From assembly GCA_947630665.1 (NCBI GenBank), contig CANRID010000001.1, forward strand, positions 62,001-126,000: a stretch of DNA of 64,000 bases. The letters are read 5' to 3'. This DNA comes from an uncultured Bacteroidales bacterium. GTDB lineage: Bacteria > Bacteroidota > Bacteroidia > Bacteroidales > UBA932. Below the pieces are notes generated by a model, which ran no database searches, was not told where the DNA came from, and worked only from the letters and a program-made list of their open reading frames with translations. Positions within the stretch are counted from its first letter, which is position 1. Each line of letters opens with the position of its first letter. Below, in pieces: positions 23,307 to 32,158 of the stretch. A program made the position numbers and the translations under genes.

Positions 23307-23990
23307 ATGGAAAGATACTCGATGAACTTCGGCAAGAAAGAACGCGTACTGAACTACGCTTGCCAAACATACCAACTCTCTCGACCGAACAAGGTCGGTG
23401 CCGTTATGGCGCTTATTCGCGATTGCCAGCCGACATCATTTGAAGAGTGGAGGATATGGTATTTTGAGAATGCGCATACAGCTGGCAAGAATCCTACGAA
23501 AATTACTGTCGAGAGTCTGAAAGAGTTGGGTGAAAGATTGTATGTTAAAATTATGGAAGTCGTTATTCCCGAATGGGAAACAGCATTCAGAGAATTGACG
23601 GAACAGGATTGTATCGATTACATCTATAATCTGACTATCAATCGCACTTATGACGGATATCTGCGAGAGAAATCGGTTATCAATGATGGCTTGGCAAAAA
23701 TATTTCCCGACATAGTGTTCGAAGAAAGCGATCCGGAATTAGACCACGCCGGAGATATTGATTACATCGCAAAGGTTGGAGACAAATGTATCGGGATACA
23801 AATCAAACCAATAACGGCGAGTACCAATTTCGGCAGCTATTCGTTGACTGAACGAATGAAAGCGAGCTTCGCGTCGTTCAAAGGACAGTTTGGAGGCGAG
23901 GTATTCATTGTATTTAGTTTAGACGGCGAAATTGCCAACAAAGATGTCGTCGAACAAATACGCGAAGAAATAATGCGTCTATCCGAATAA
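23307..23990 (+). CDS. MjaI-family type II restriction endonuclease
   Basis: 227 aa; an ATG at 23322 is an alternative start. A PD-(D/E)xK-like active site is visible: DHAGDIDYI (Asp150/Asp152) followed by IGIQIKP (Gln165, Lys167). The overall pattern (SDPELDHAGDIDYIAKVG..., ASTNFGSYSLTERMKASF) matches what I know of the MjaI family, whose prototype cuts at CTAG. The specificity here is inferred only. It is the third gene of the controller-methyltransferase-endonuclease set. Confidence 0.75.
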   Translation: MERYSMNFGKKERVLNYACQTYQLSRPNKVGAVMALIRDCQPTSFEEWRIWYFENAHTAGKNPTKITVESLKELGERLYVKIMEVVIPEWETAFRELTEQDCIDYIYNLTINRTYDGYLREKSVINDGLAKIFPDIVFEESDPELDHAGDIDYIAKVGDKCIGIQIKPITASTNFGSYSLTERMKASFASFKGQFGGEVFIVFSLDGEIANKDVVEQIREEIMRLSE

Positions 23991-24004
23991 CTATCTTAAA
24001 TGTC

Positions 24005-24148
24005 GTGAAGAGAACGCCGGCGAAAGTTTGTAGGAAGATTCCTAAAATAGAGGTTATAGACTTATTTTGCGATATTGCTGGACTTAGTTTCGGAATGAAA
24101 AGCAAAGGCTTCAATAATATCAGTTTTAGTGCGAGGGGTGACTATGAT
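24005..24148 (+). pseudogene. N-terminal remnant of a C5-cytosine methyltransferase
   Basis: From a possible GTG at 24005 the plus strand reads ...IPKIEVIDLFCDIAGLSFGM followed by KSKGF. This is motif I of m5C methyltransferases (xxIDLFCGxGGLSxGMxxxGF) with two of the conserved glycines lost. After 24112 the similarity ends and the frame stops at 24146-24148. The segment is antisense to the last codons of cobI. It marks the right edge of the defence island. Confidence 0.65.
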
Positions 24149-24922
24149 TAAAGAAAAATAAGGGAACCGCCTTTGTAAGATCGATTCGACGGAGTCTGTA
24201 TAAAATTCCCGTTCAGTCCCTATATTCTCGAAATAATGCCAGTGATGCCAGGGGGCGAGGCGCATGCACTCTTTGATTTGCGCTTCCGACTGGGAAAGTT
24301 TCATAATGACCGCATGCGTTCCCTGTTCCAGCGATTGCAGCAGGACGTTGCAATCCGCTATTCCCGGAAGCACTGACAACGGCTCTTCTTGTTTGACGAT
24401 ATGGATACCTGCGAGCGCTCCGGCGGCAATAAATGCCGGTACGCCGGCCGTACGTTCTACGGGAATGCCGTTTTCGATAAACCGGTCGTATATATATTGG
24501 ACGGAAGAATAAAATCCCGCATCTCCTTCGGCAACGATGACGGCCTTTTTTGATTCCCGACAGGCTTGTGCGGCCTGTTCATATACCCGGTCGTAGGTCC
24601 TCAGTGCGGCATCCCGGTCTTTGCTCATGGGGAGAGGAAAAAGACAAACCCGTCGGGAATCTATTTCCAAGGCTTCCAGTATCCTGGCGGCCCGGGATGT
24701 ATTTCCTGATTTTTCTTTTTTCTCCGTCTCCGTATTCACCGGGATTTCCGATCCTGCCGTTTTCCTCCGGCCTTTTTCGGAAATGACGGAAGCTGGACAA
24801 TAAATGATATCCGCTTCCCGCAGGAGCCTGAGTCCTTTCAAGGTGATAAGTTCCGGGTCTCCCGGTCCTAAGGATACGAATGAAACGGGATAAATCGGGG
24901 TATTGGAAGATGGTACGCTCAT
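24062..24922 (-). CDS. cobI: Precorrin-2/cobalt-factor II C20-methyltransferase CobI/CbiL
   Basis: 286 aa tetrapyrrole methylase. N-terminal SLGPGDPELITLKGLRLLREAD is the SAM-binding signature; AEGDAGFYSSVQYIYDR and GVPAFIAAGALAG are family segments. Known reaction: C-20 methylation early in corrin ring synthesis. It is separated from the other cbi genes by btuFCD and has its own promoter. The last 18 or so residues (IIEAFAFHSETKSSNIAK) come from island DNA antisense to the C5 methyltransferase remnant and look non-native. Confidence 0.92.
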   Translation of the reverse strand: MSVPSSNTPIYPVSFVSLGPGDPELITLKGLRLLREADIIYCPASVISEKGRRKTAGSEIPVNTETEKKEKSGNTSRAARILEALEIDSRRVCLFPLPMSKDRDAALRTYDRVYEQAAQACRESKKAVIVAEGDAGFYSSVQYIYDRFIENGIPVERTAGVPAFIAAGALAGIHIVKQEEPLSVLPGIADCNVLLQSLEQGTHAVIMKLSQSEAQIKECMRLAPWHHWHYFENIGTEREFYTDSVESILQRRFPYFSLIIVTPRTKTDIIEAFAFHSETKSSNIAK

Positions 24923-24985
24923 AGGGTAATTTCATTACAAGTTGTAAAGATAATGTTCATATTCTTTACAAGAATAATTTCTTTG

Positions 24986-24993
24986 CAAAAATA
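24986..24993 (-). promoter_or_regulatory. -7 box of cobI promoter
   Basis: TATTTTTG on the minus strand about 64 nt upstream of the cobI start. No cobalamin riboswitch is present in the 155-nt cobI-btuF intergenic region. Confidence 0.45.
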
Positions 24994-25077
24994 TATCTCC
25001 ATATTAATAATCATCGTTTTCGTATTTCACTCAACTCTTAAATATTTTCCGTAATTTCGCACGTTTATCGAGAACTT

Positions 25078-26235
25078 ATGAAAAGGAATTTAAAAACTGT
25101 TTTATACGGATTCGTTTTGCTGGCTGTGGCGTCCTGCCATGGGGGAAACAATACCTCTTCGGGAAATGGCGGAAGGAGAGCCGTTTCCATTTCGGAGGAT
25201 TCCGTAAAGATAAAGCCGGTGTATGCCAAGGGATTCGAAGTTACCTATCGGGACGGGTATAAGTTAGTGGATGTACATGATCCGTTGAATGAGGAAGTTG
25301 CAGCGGCTCATTTTGCATTAGTGCCGCGCGGGGGCCGGGTAGAGGATCTTCCCGACGGTTACCGGGTGGTAGAGGTTCCGGTGGAGAATGTGATATGTAT
25401 GACGACGCTTCAATTGTCGGGATTTATAAAATTGGACGAACTGGACAGGGTAGTGGGGATAACCAGCACCCGGCACCTTCATAATGAAGCCATGAACCGG
25501 AGAATCGAAGAGGGCCTGACCCGGAAAATCGGGATCGAGGGGAACTTCGATAACGAGGTGATTATGAGTATGGACCCCGATGTCATATTTATTTCGCCTT
25601 TCAAACGGGGCGGATACGATGCCATCCGGGAGGTGGATATTCCGTTAGTGCCGCATTTCGGGTATAAGGAACTGACACCGCTCGGGCAGGCGGAATGGAT
25701 CAAATTCATCGCGCTGTTCATAGGGGAAGAAGAAAAGGCCGACCGGATATTTGCCTCCATTGAGGAAAAATATATCGCGTTGAAGAATCTGGCTGCGGAA
25801 GCGAAGAAACGGCCGGTGGTATTCAGCGGCGAGATACGCGGAGGGGTATGGTATGCAGTGGGAGGGGAGAGTTTCCTGGCCCAGTTGTTCCGGGATGCCG
25901 GAGCGGATTATTTTCTAAAGGATGACAAACGTTCCGGAGGCGTGAATCTGGATTTCGAAACGGTATATGCACGGGCGCACGAGGCGGAGTATTGGCGTAT
26001 TTTGAACAGTTTCGACGGAACGTATGGTTACGATGTGCTTCGGGACAGCGATCCCCGCTATGCGGATTTCAGGGCTTTTAAGGATAAGGGCGTGATTTAT
26101 TGCAATCTGAGGGAAAAACCGTTTTATGAGGACAGCCCTATGGCGCCCGAATTGGTGCTGGCCGATTTTATTAAGGTTTTCCATCCGGAATTGTTGCCCG
26201 ATTATACGCCGGTGTTTTATGAACTGCTAAAATAG
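25078..26235 (+). CDS. btuF: Cobalamin/metal-chelate ABC transporter substrate-binding lipoprotein (BtuF-like)
   Basis: 385 aa. Lipoprotein signal with lipobox AVASC (Cys20). A periplasmic binding domain of the TroA/BtuF type follows (VICMTTLQLSGFIKLDELDRVVGI, DPDVIFISPFKRGGYDA, VFSGEIRGGVWYAVGGESFL). Family members bind vitamin B12 or ferric siderophores. Location inside the cobalamin cluster and before btuC/btuD supports B12 or cobinamide. The btuC start is 6 nt downstream. Confidence 0.85.
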   Translation: MKRNLKTVLYGFVLLAVASCHGGNNTSSGNGGRRAVSISEDSVKIKPVYAKGFEVTYRDGYKLVDVHDPLNEEVAAAHFALVPRGGRVEDLPDGYRVVEVPVENVICMTTLQLSGFIKLDELDRVVGITSTRHLHNEAMNRRIEEGLTRKIGIEGNFDNEVIMSMDPDVIFISPFKRGGYDAIREVDIPLVPHFGYKELTPLGQAEWIKFIALFIGEEEKADRIFASIEEKYIALKNLAAEAKKRPVVFSGEIRGGVWYAVGGESFLAQLFRDAGADYFLKDDKRSGGVNLDFETVYARAHEAEYWRILNSFDGTYGYDVLRDSDPRYADFRAFKDKGVIYCNLREKPFYEDSPMAPELVLADFIKVFHPELLPDYTPVFYELLK

Positions 26236-26241
26236 AAGGAG

Positions 26242-27276
26242 ATGAAGCGTCCCGTATTTTTATTGATGGCATGTGTGGTAGTCTCCATTTTCGTATTCGC
26301 TTTCCTGAATATTCTGCTGGGGTCCGTATCCATTCCTGCGGGTGCGGCATTGAAGATATTGTTCGGATCGGCGGACCAGCCGCAGGTATGGCAGAACATT
26401 ATCTGGAAATCGAGGATTCCCCAGACTTTGACTGCACTGGCGGCCGGCGCCGGATTGTCCGTGAGCGGTCTGATGATGCAGACGGTGTTCCGGAACCCTT
26501 TAGCCGGGCCGTCCGTATTGGGAATCAGTTCCGGGGCGAGCATGGGCGTGGCATTCGTGATTCTGCTCTCGAGTATCGGGGGGCATGCGCTTAGTAAAAT
26601 GGGGTTTGCGGGGGAAATCGCCCTCACGGTGGCGGCCATTGCCGGCTCGTTGTCGGTCATGGCGCTGATTGTGTTCGTGTCGCAAAAAGTCCGGGGGAAT
26701 GTGACGCTTCTGATAATAGGCGTGATGATAGGATATGTAGCCAATGCGGTGATCGGAGTGCTGAAATTTTTCAGTGTGGAAGAGGATATCCGGGCGTATG
26801 TGATCTGGGGACTCGGAAGCTTTTCCAGAGTGTCGGGCGACCAGATAGTATTGTTCGTGTGTCTGACGGCGATTTTGCTGCCGCTGACGTTTTTATTGAT
26901 AAAGACATTGAATCTGATGCTGCTCGGGGACGGGTACGCGCGGAACTTAGGGCTGAATATCAAAAGGTCCCGTATGTTAGTCATTGCGGCTTCGGGTGTA
27001 TTGGTGGCTGTGGTAACGGCGTATTGCGGTCCCATTACCTTCTTAGGATTAGCCGTGCCGCATCTTTGCCGGGCGATTTTCCGTTCATCGGATCACCGGA
27101 TTCTAATGCCTGCCTCTTTATTCGTAGGAGCTTCCATGGCCTTGGCATGCAATTTAGTGGCGCGGGCGCCCGGTTTCGAGGGGGCTCTCCCGGTCAATGC
27201 GGTAACTTCGCTGATCGGCGCACCGGTGGTCGTGTCGGTATTGTTCAGGAAACGGAAAACGGAATTGGCCGAATAA
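26242..27276 (+). CDS. btuC: FecCD-type ABC permease (BtuC-like)
   Basis: 344 aa with about ten hydrophobic helices. FecCD family segments: RIPQTLTALAAGAGLSVSGL, QTVFRNPLAGPSVLGISSGA, and near the C-terminus GPITFLGLAVPHLCRAIF plus the coupling-helix region. Forms the inner-membrane channel of the importer with BtuD. The ATPase gene follows after 12 nt. Confidence 0.9.
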   Translation: MKRPVFLLMACVVVSIFVFAFLNILLGSVSIPAGAALKILFGSADQPQVWQNIIWKSRIPQTLTALAAGAGLSVSGLMMQTVFRNPLAGPSVLGISSGASMGVAFVILLSSIGGHALSKMGFAGEIALTVAAIAGSLSVMALIVFVSQKVRGNVTLLIIGVMIGYVANAVIGVLKFFSVEEDIRAYVIWGLGSFSRVSGDQIVLFVCLTAILLPLTFLLIKTLNLMLLGDGYARNLGLNIKRSRMLVIAASGVLVAVVTAYCGPITFLGLAVPHLCRAIFRSSDHRILMPASLFVGASMALACNLVARAPGFEGALPVNAVTSLIGAPVVVSVLFRKRKTELAE

Positions 27277-27288
27277 GGAGGATGAAAG

Positions 27289-28383
27289 ATGGGTAAAGAG
27301 ACCATACGTTTAGAGAATCTTTCGATAGGGTACCGCGAAAAGAATCATACCAAGCTCGTGGCGGGTCCGATAGATGCTTCCATCAACAGCGGAGAGCTGA
27401 CCTGCCTGCTGGGCGCGAATGGCGTGGGAAAATCCACCCTGCTCAGGACCCTGTCCTTGTTTTTGCCCAAGTTGGAGGGCAAGATATTTCTGTTGGGAAA
27501 AGAGATCTCCGAATATACGGAAAAGCAATTGGCCACGGTGGTGGGAGTGGTGCTGACCGACAAATGCGAGATCCGGAACATGAGCGCGGAGGATTTGGTG
27601 GGAATGGGGCGAAGTCCTTATACGGGTTTCTGGGGTTCGCTGGGAAAGAAGGACCGGGAAATCGTACGCGAGTCCATAGAAATGGTTAATATAACGCATC
27701 TGGCAGGACGTATGGTGCATACGCTGAGCGATGGAGAGAGACAGAAAGTAATGATCGCCAAGGCGCTGGCGCAACAGACCCCGGTGATTTTCTTAGATGA
27801 ACCCACCGCGTTCTTAGATTTTCCGAGCAAAGTGGAAATCATGCAATTGCTGCATGGCCTGACCCGGCGGACGGGAAAGACCGTCTTTCTTTCCACCCAT
27901 GACTTGGAACTCGCCTTGCAGATCGCCGATAAAATCTGGCTAATGGATAAAACGCACGGGTTTTCCGTCGGGACGCCCGAAGATCTGGCATTAAGCGGAA
28001 CCCTGAGCGGCTTTTTTGCCCGCAAAGGCATTGTATTCGATAAGGAGACCGGTCTTTTCCGTATTGAGGGCGAATATGCCCGGAGAATTTCCTTAGCCGG
28101 TCATAATGTACGGTATGCGATGGTGCGCAAAGCCTTGCAGCGCAACGGAATTTTAGCCGGGAGGTCGGTGGAATCGGATTGGCTGATCGAGATTACCCGG
28201 GACGAATTCGTTTTCCGCCGGAAACGGCCGGGAGAGCGGATCGGCGGTCCGGATTCTCCGGTGTTGACTCCCGAAGATTTATCGGCATCGTCCGGTCCCG
28301 AAAAAGAAATCCGGGTAACTACCATCGAGCGTTTGTTGGAGGTAATCGGTTCAACGGTTTGTTATTCAGGCCCCTGCCGGTAA
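27289..28383 (+). CDS. btuD: ABC transporter ATPase (BtuD-like) with C-terminal extension
   Basis: 364 aa. Walker A GANGVGKST (residues 42-50), signature LSDGERQKV, Walker B VIFLDEPTAFLD, switch His in STHD. Usual BtuD/FecE ATPases are about 250-270 aa. Here about 100 extra residues follow (from roughly 255), with no recognised domain. Its last 22 nt overlap the 3' end of cobK-cbiD on the other strand. Confidence 0.88.
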   Translation: MGKETIRLENLSIGYREKNHTKLVAGPIDASINSGELTCLLGANGVGKSTLLRTLSLFLPKLEGKIFLLGKEISEYTEKQLATVVGVVLTDKCEIRNMSAEDLVGMGRSPYTGFWGSLGKKDREIVRESIEMVNITHLAGRMVHTLSDGERQKVMIAKALAQQTPVIFLDEPTAFLDFPSKVEIMQLLHGLTRRTGKTVFLSTHDLELALQIADKIWLMDKTHGFSVGTPEDLALSGTLSGFFARKGIVFDKETGLFRIEGEYARRISLAGHNVRYAMVRKALQRNGILAGRSVESDWLIEITRDEFVFRRKRPGERIGGPDSPVLTPEDLSASSGPEKEIRVTTIERLLEVIGSTVCYSGPCR

Positions 28384-30359
28384 GGAATTTCCCCGTCTTC
28401 CGTTATGAGCAGGATTTCTATAGTTCCCTGCGGCAGCAACGGAGCGCACCGGCGGTAGCAGAGCTTGAGCAGAAACGGGAAAAATTTGTCTTGTTCTTCT
28501 TTGGGAAGCAGGGTCCATAGTTCTTTTGCCATCGTGATGCCCGAGATCGTCTCCCCGGTGCGGGGACTGCATCCTGCCTGTCGGGATACCGATTGCAGAA
28601 ATTCTTTATCCATCGCGGTCTTTTTGCTGTGAGTGTCCAAATGGCCGCATGCTAACTTGACCGCTTTTCCGATCATAATGCCCATCGCCACTTTTTTCAT
28701 GCCTTCTTCCGATGCGGCCGAAATGGTTTCGCCGATAAAATTGCCGTAATGTATGAATGCCTGCGGAGGCAATTGCGGAAATTCTTTTTTTACATACTGT
28801 TCGCTTTTGGCTCCCGAATTGATGACGATCATTTCATTTCCCAAGGCTTTGGCTACCTGGATTTCTTTCCGGATGGAGGCGGTGAACGCTTCGCTGGAAA
28901 ACGGGCGCACGATTCCCGAGGTGCCTATAATGGAAATTCCGTCTGTGATGCCTAATTTGGGATTGAAAGTCTTTCGGGCGAGTTCCCTGCCCCCGGCTAC
29001 CGAAATGGTTACGTCCGCCCCGCAGGGAGTGATTCTGCGGAATTCCTCCGCGATCATTTTTCGAGGCGTGGGGTTTATGGCAGGTTCCCCTATGGGGATT
29101 CCCAATCCGGGCAGTGTAACGATGCCTACGCCTTCCCCCCGGATAAAACGGATTTCGGTCGAATCGTTCAGGCGGACGGTAGAGATGACCGCGCTTCCGT
29201 CGGTAATGTCGGGGTCGTCACCGGCGTCTTTGATGACCGTGCAGGATACGGCGACGATTCCGGGCCGGGCTTTTTCCCCGCTCCCGTCTGGTTGCTGCAG
29301 ATCCGGGCGGTCCGCCGGACTTTTTGAGCCGTTTGCATCCGGGTTCCGATCCGCGTAATGAAACTCCGTGCGGGCAACGGGCAGGGTTATATCTTCTCCG
29401 GAAGGCAGACGTATTTCTACTGAAAACAATTCGTTTCCCGACAGCAAAGCCAATAAGGCCGCTTTGGCGGCTGCCGTAGCGCATGTGCCGGTAGTAAAGC
29501 CGCAATGAAGCGGAAAAAAGTCAGGCAGGATTTTTTCTATTTTCTTCCGCAACCCTGCTTCTCCGGATACCGTTTCGAAAAAAGCGGGAAGGGGAGGCCG
29601 TTTAACGGCGAATACGGGAATACCCAAAGCACGGGCGGCGGCGACTTTTTCCGGAAAGTACCCGCTTTCTCCGCTTTCCTTCGTAAGTACGGCCTCCGGC
29701 CGGAGCCGTTTCATCAGATCGGTCTCCATCTGTAAAATCGTTTCATTCAAAGGTATGTCCGTGAAATCTGCCGGCGGAAAGCCTGCAAGGTAACCGGCGG
29801 AGCCGGACGTATTTTCCTCTCTGGCCGTATGGGTCGGGAAAAATACCAGCTGCTCGGAAGGAAACCCTTGTACCAAAGCCTTTTGGACGGAGTCTTCCCT
29901 GTCTAATACCCGGAAGTAGCATGTGTTTTTCTCCCAGAAGTTCCGGAGCCGGGAAATGGTCTGCACTCCGGTAAGGGCCAGCAGGGTGCGGATGCCGGAT
30001 TTTTCCAATTGACGTATGGCATCTTCGTAATCTTCGCACCATGTAATGCCGGGATCGCGCGGAGGAAATTTCCTTTCGTAGCGGATTACCGGAATGTTTT
30101 CCCGGAGACTGGTCCGGGCAATGGCGTCATGTAATCGGCAGGCAAACGGGTGGGCGGCATCCACGATCAGGCGGATTCCGTTTTTCCGGCAAAAATCCGA
30201 CATGCTTCCGGCATCCAGCGCCCCGGAGATTTCCGTGCCGTGGAGGCAGCGGACTTTCTGCCATCCCGAGAGGGTGGAATAAAAATAGGGAGAACCGGAC
30301 TCGTCCAATACCCGGATCGTCTTTCTTCCTTCCGTCGTGCCTCCGAATACCAATATCAT
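28362..30359 (-). CDS. Fused precorrin-6A reductase (CobK) and cobalt-precorrin-5B C1-methyltransferase (CbiD)
   Basis: 665 aa from the ATG at 30359 (MILVFGGTTEGRK). The longest ORF extends upstream but only over cbiG-cobM, and the ATG overlaps that gene's stop as ATGA. Residues 1 to about 250 are CobK/CbiJ (NADPH motif GGTTEGRK). From about 282 CbiD begins (LHCGFTTGTCATAAAKAA). Known roles: C-1 methylation and ring reduction in the anaerobic corrin pathway. Last gene of the riboswitch-controlled operon. Confidence 0.9.
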   Translation of the reverse strand: MILVFGGTTEGRKTIRVLDESGSPYFYSTLSGWQKVRCLHGTEISGALDAGSMSDFCRKNGIRLIVDAAHPFACRLHDAIARTSLRENIPVIRYERKFPPRDPGITWCEDYEDAIRQLEKSGIRTLLALTGVQTISRLRNFWEKNTCYFRVLDREDSVQKALVQGFPSEQLVFFPTHTAREENTSGSAGYLAGFPPADFTDIPLNETILQMETDLMKRLRPEAVLTKESGESGYFPEKVAAARALGIPVFAVKRPPLPAFFETVSGEAGLRKKIEKILPDFFPLHCGFTTGTCATAAAKAALLALLSGNELFSVEIRLPSGEDITLPVARTEFHYADRNPDANGSKSPADRPDLQQPDGSGEKARPGIVAVSCTVIKDAGDDPDITDGSAVISTVRLNDSTEIRFIRGEGVGIVTLPGLGIPIGEPAINPTPRKMIAEEFRRITPCGADVTISVAGGRELARKTFNPKLGITDGISIIGTSGIVRPFSSEAFTASIRKEIQVAKALGNEMIVINSGAKSEQYVKKEFPQLPPQAFIHYGNFIGETISAASEEGMKKVAMGIMIGKAVKLACGHLDTHSKKTAMDKEFLQSVSRQAGCSPRTGETISGITMAKELWTLLPKEEQDKFFPFLLKLCYRRCAPLLPQGTIEILLITEDGEIPYRQGPE

Positions 30360-32146
30360 GGTCTGAAAAGGTGTTTGAATTCGTGCGAGTAGAGACGGGA
30401 CAACCCTTGGCGGTTGCCGATGGCTTCCCCTACCACGATCAGGGTAGTAAGAGTAAGGTTGTTTTCCTTGATGATCGCCGCCAGGTTCCGCAATTCTCCC
30501 CGGTAGATCCGTTGGTCTTTCCAGGTAAGTTTGTAGCAGGCGGCTACCGGGGTCTCGGGCGGATAATGCTTCAGCAGTTCCGTCTGTACCTGTTCCGCTA
30601 CGCCTGCACTCAGGAAAATGCACATGGTGCTTTGCGAGCGGGCCAGCAAATGCAGTTTTTCTTTTTCGGGTACGGGAGTGCGCCCTTCTCCCCGGGTAAG
30701 GATGATGCTTTGCACCTTTTCCGGTATGGTGAACTGGGAGCGGAGTTCGGCCGCGGCCGCCTGGAAAGAAGATATTCCCGGAGTGATATGGTATTCCATG
30801 CCGTACCGGTCGAAAAAGGCCATTTGTTCCTGAATGGCTCCGTAGATGCAGGGGTCGCCCGTATGCAGACGCACCGTGAGCAATCCTTTGTCGTAAAACT
30901 CCTTCATCAGTGCGAACTGTTCTTCCAAGGTCATGGAAGCGGAGCTTCTTACCACGGCTCCTTCTTTGGCGCAGAAAGTCAGCTCCCGCGGCACTAAGCT
31001 GCCCGCATACAGGATCAGGTCCGCCTCTTTGAGCATCTGGCGGCCTTTTACGGAAATCAGGTCCGGATCTCCGGGACCCGCCCCCACGATTTCTATATGC
31101 CCCCCGCGCAAAGCATCCCGCTGCAAAGCGGCCGCAAAAGTGAATTCGTTTCCCGGACTCAAAGCCCCTTTTTGTTTTTCTATCAGCAGCGGACCGCCTC
31201 CGGCGCTTTTCCGGGCGCAGGTTTCCGCCACTCCATATACTCCGGTCGTTTCAAAAACCTTTTCGGACGGGTTGGGAATAGATATCCCTTCCAATTCCTC
31301 CGGGGTATAGATGTTCAGATCGGCATCCGGGAACCGCTCCCGCAGTTTTTCCATTAGCCGTTCATCTTTTTTTAGTTCTATGGTGGATATGGAGCCGACA
31401 CTGTCGGGATTCAAATGATTCTCGCGCAATGTCTTTTCGATATATTCGGGTATTCCCTCGGGCGAGCAATTTTTCCGGCAGCCGGTTCCTATATGCACTA
31501 CGGACGGAGCATACAGCACGAGCGGCTTTTCGATAGAATATATGTAAGGCGTAACCGCCAGAATCAGATCGTATTTATCTTGCGGGATATCTTCCCAATG
31601 ATAAAAGATATCTACGTGGGGAGGCCGGGTTTGTTCCAGATGGCGGGTTCCCCGGTCCTTTATTTCTAACAGCAGAGCCGTAGGCCGGCCGTTTACGAAC
31701 CGGAAAACGGCTTCGTTCAGACCGGCGGTATTATGGCTTTCTTTCCAGCCCCAGGTTCCGGCCATCGTATCGAGCGCCCATAGTCCGGCGTTGTCGCTCT
31801 GGGTAGTGATGACGGCCGTACCCCCCGTTATGGAAGCGATGTGCCGCGCCAGGTCATTGGCTCCCCCGACATGTCCCGACAATACGGGGATGATGAATTT
31901 TCCGGTACTGTCTATATTCACTACCGCAGGATCTTTATATTTGTTCTTGATGCAGGGGGCTATGCTGCGGATGCAGATTCCCAAGGCCCCGATGAATACG
32001 AAAGCATCGTACCGGACGAAGTTTTCCTTAATGAACATCCCGACAGAGGAGATGGAAAATATTTCGGAGCCGGGGAGTTCGCGGGCAAGGGTATGGGCGA
32101 TAGGCAGTCCGGCCGGGGAAATGGGAAGGATGGCTATATCTTTCAT
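30356..32146 (-). CDS. Fused CbiG (cobalt-precorrin-5A hydrolase) and CobM/CbiF (precorrin-4 C11-methyltransferase)
   Basis: 596 aa. Residues 1 to about 335 are CbiG (FVRYDAFVFIGALGICIRSIAP, VLSGHVGGANDLA, and a C-terminal lobe with IGTGCRKNCSPEGI). From about 345 a tetrapyrrole methylase follows (IEIVGAGPGDPDLISVKGRQ, LRLHTGDPCIYGAIQEQ), characteristic of CobM/CbiF. CbiG opens the delta-lactone ring, a step specific to the oxygen-independent pathway, directly after C-11 methylation, so the fusion joins consecutive steps. Confidence 0.92.
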   Translation of the reverse strand: MKDIAILPISPAGLPIAHTLARELPGSEIFSISSVGMFIKENFVRYDAFVFIGALGICIRSIAPCIKNKYKDPAVVNIDSTGKFIIPVLSGHVGGANDLARHIASITGGTAVITTQSDNAGLWALDTMAGTWGWKESHNTAGLNEAVFRFVNGRPTALLLEIKDRGTRHLEQTRPPHVDIFYHWEDIPQDKYDLILAVTPYIYSIEKPLVLYAPSVVHIGTGCRKNCSPEGIPEYIEKTLRENHLNPDSVGSISTIELKKDERLMEKLRERFPDADLNIYTPEELEGISIPNPSEKVFETTGVYGVAETCARKSAGGGPLLIEKQKGALSPGNEFTFAAALQRDALRGGHIEIVGAGPGDPDLISVKGRQMLKEADLILYAGSLVPRELTFCAKEGAVVRSSASMTLEEQFALMKEFYDKGLLTVRLHTGDPCIYGAIQEQMAFFDRYGMEYHITPGISSFQAAAAELRSQFTIPEKVQSIILTRGEGRTPVPEKEKLHLLARSQSTMCIFLSAGVAEQVQTELLKHYPPETPVAACYKLTWKDQRIYRGELRNLAAIIKENNLTLTTLIVVGEAIGNRQGLSRLYSHEFKHLFRP

Positions 32147-32158
32147 GGAATAATTCGT

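Noticed and set aside
14155-24130. Integrative element with att sites
   Set aside because: No integrase, transposase or matching direct repeats at the two borders were visible.
24923-25077. Riboswitch between cobI and btuF
   Set aside because: None of the conserved cobalamin riboswitch blocks is present; only promoter elements.
27967-27974. CGTCGGGA-type near matches of the over-represented octamer (also at 24655, 40640, 51336, 57118)
   Set aside because: They differ at the first base and were not counted; including them would blur the motif.
30360-30623. N-terminal extension of cobK-cbiD
   Set aside because: It overlaps the cbiG-cobM coding end in another frame; the ATG at 30359 opens the CobK NADPH motif and overlaps the upstream stop as ATGA.
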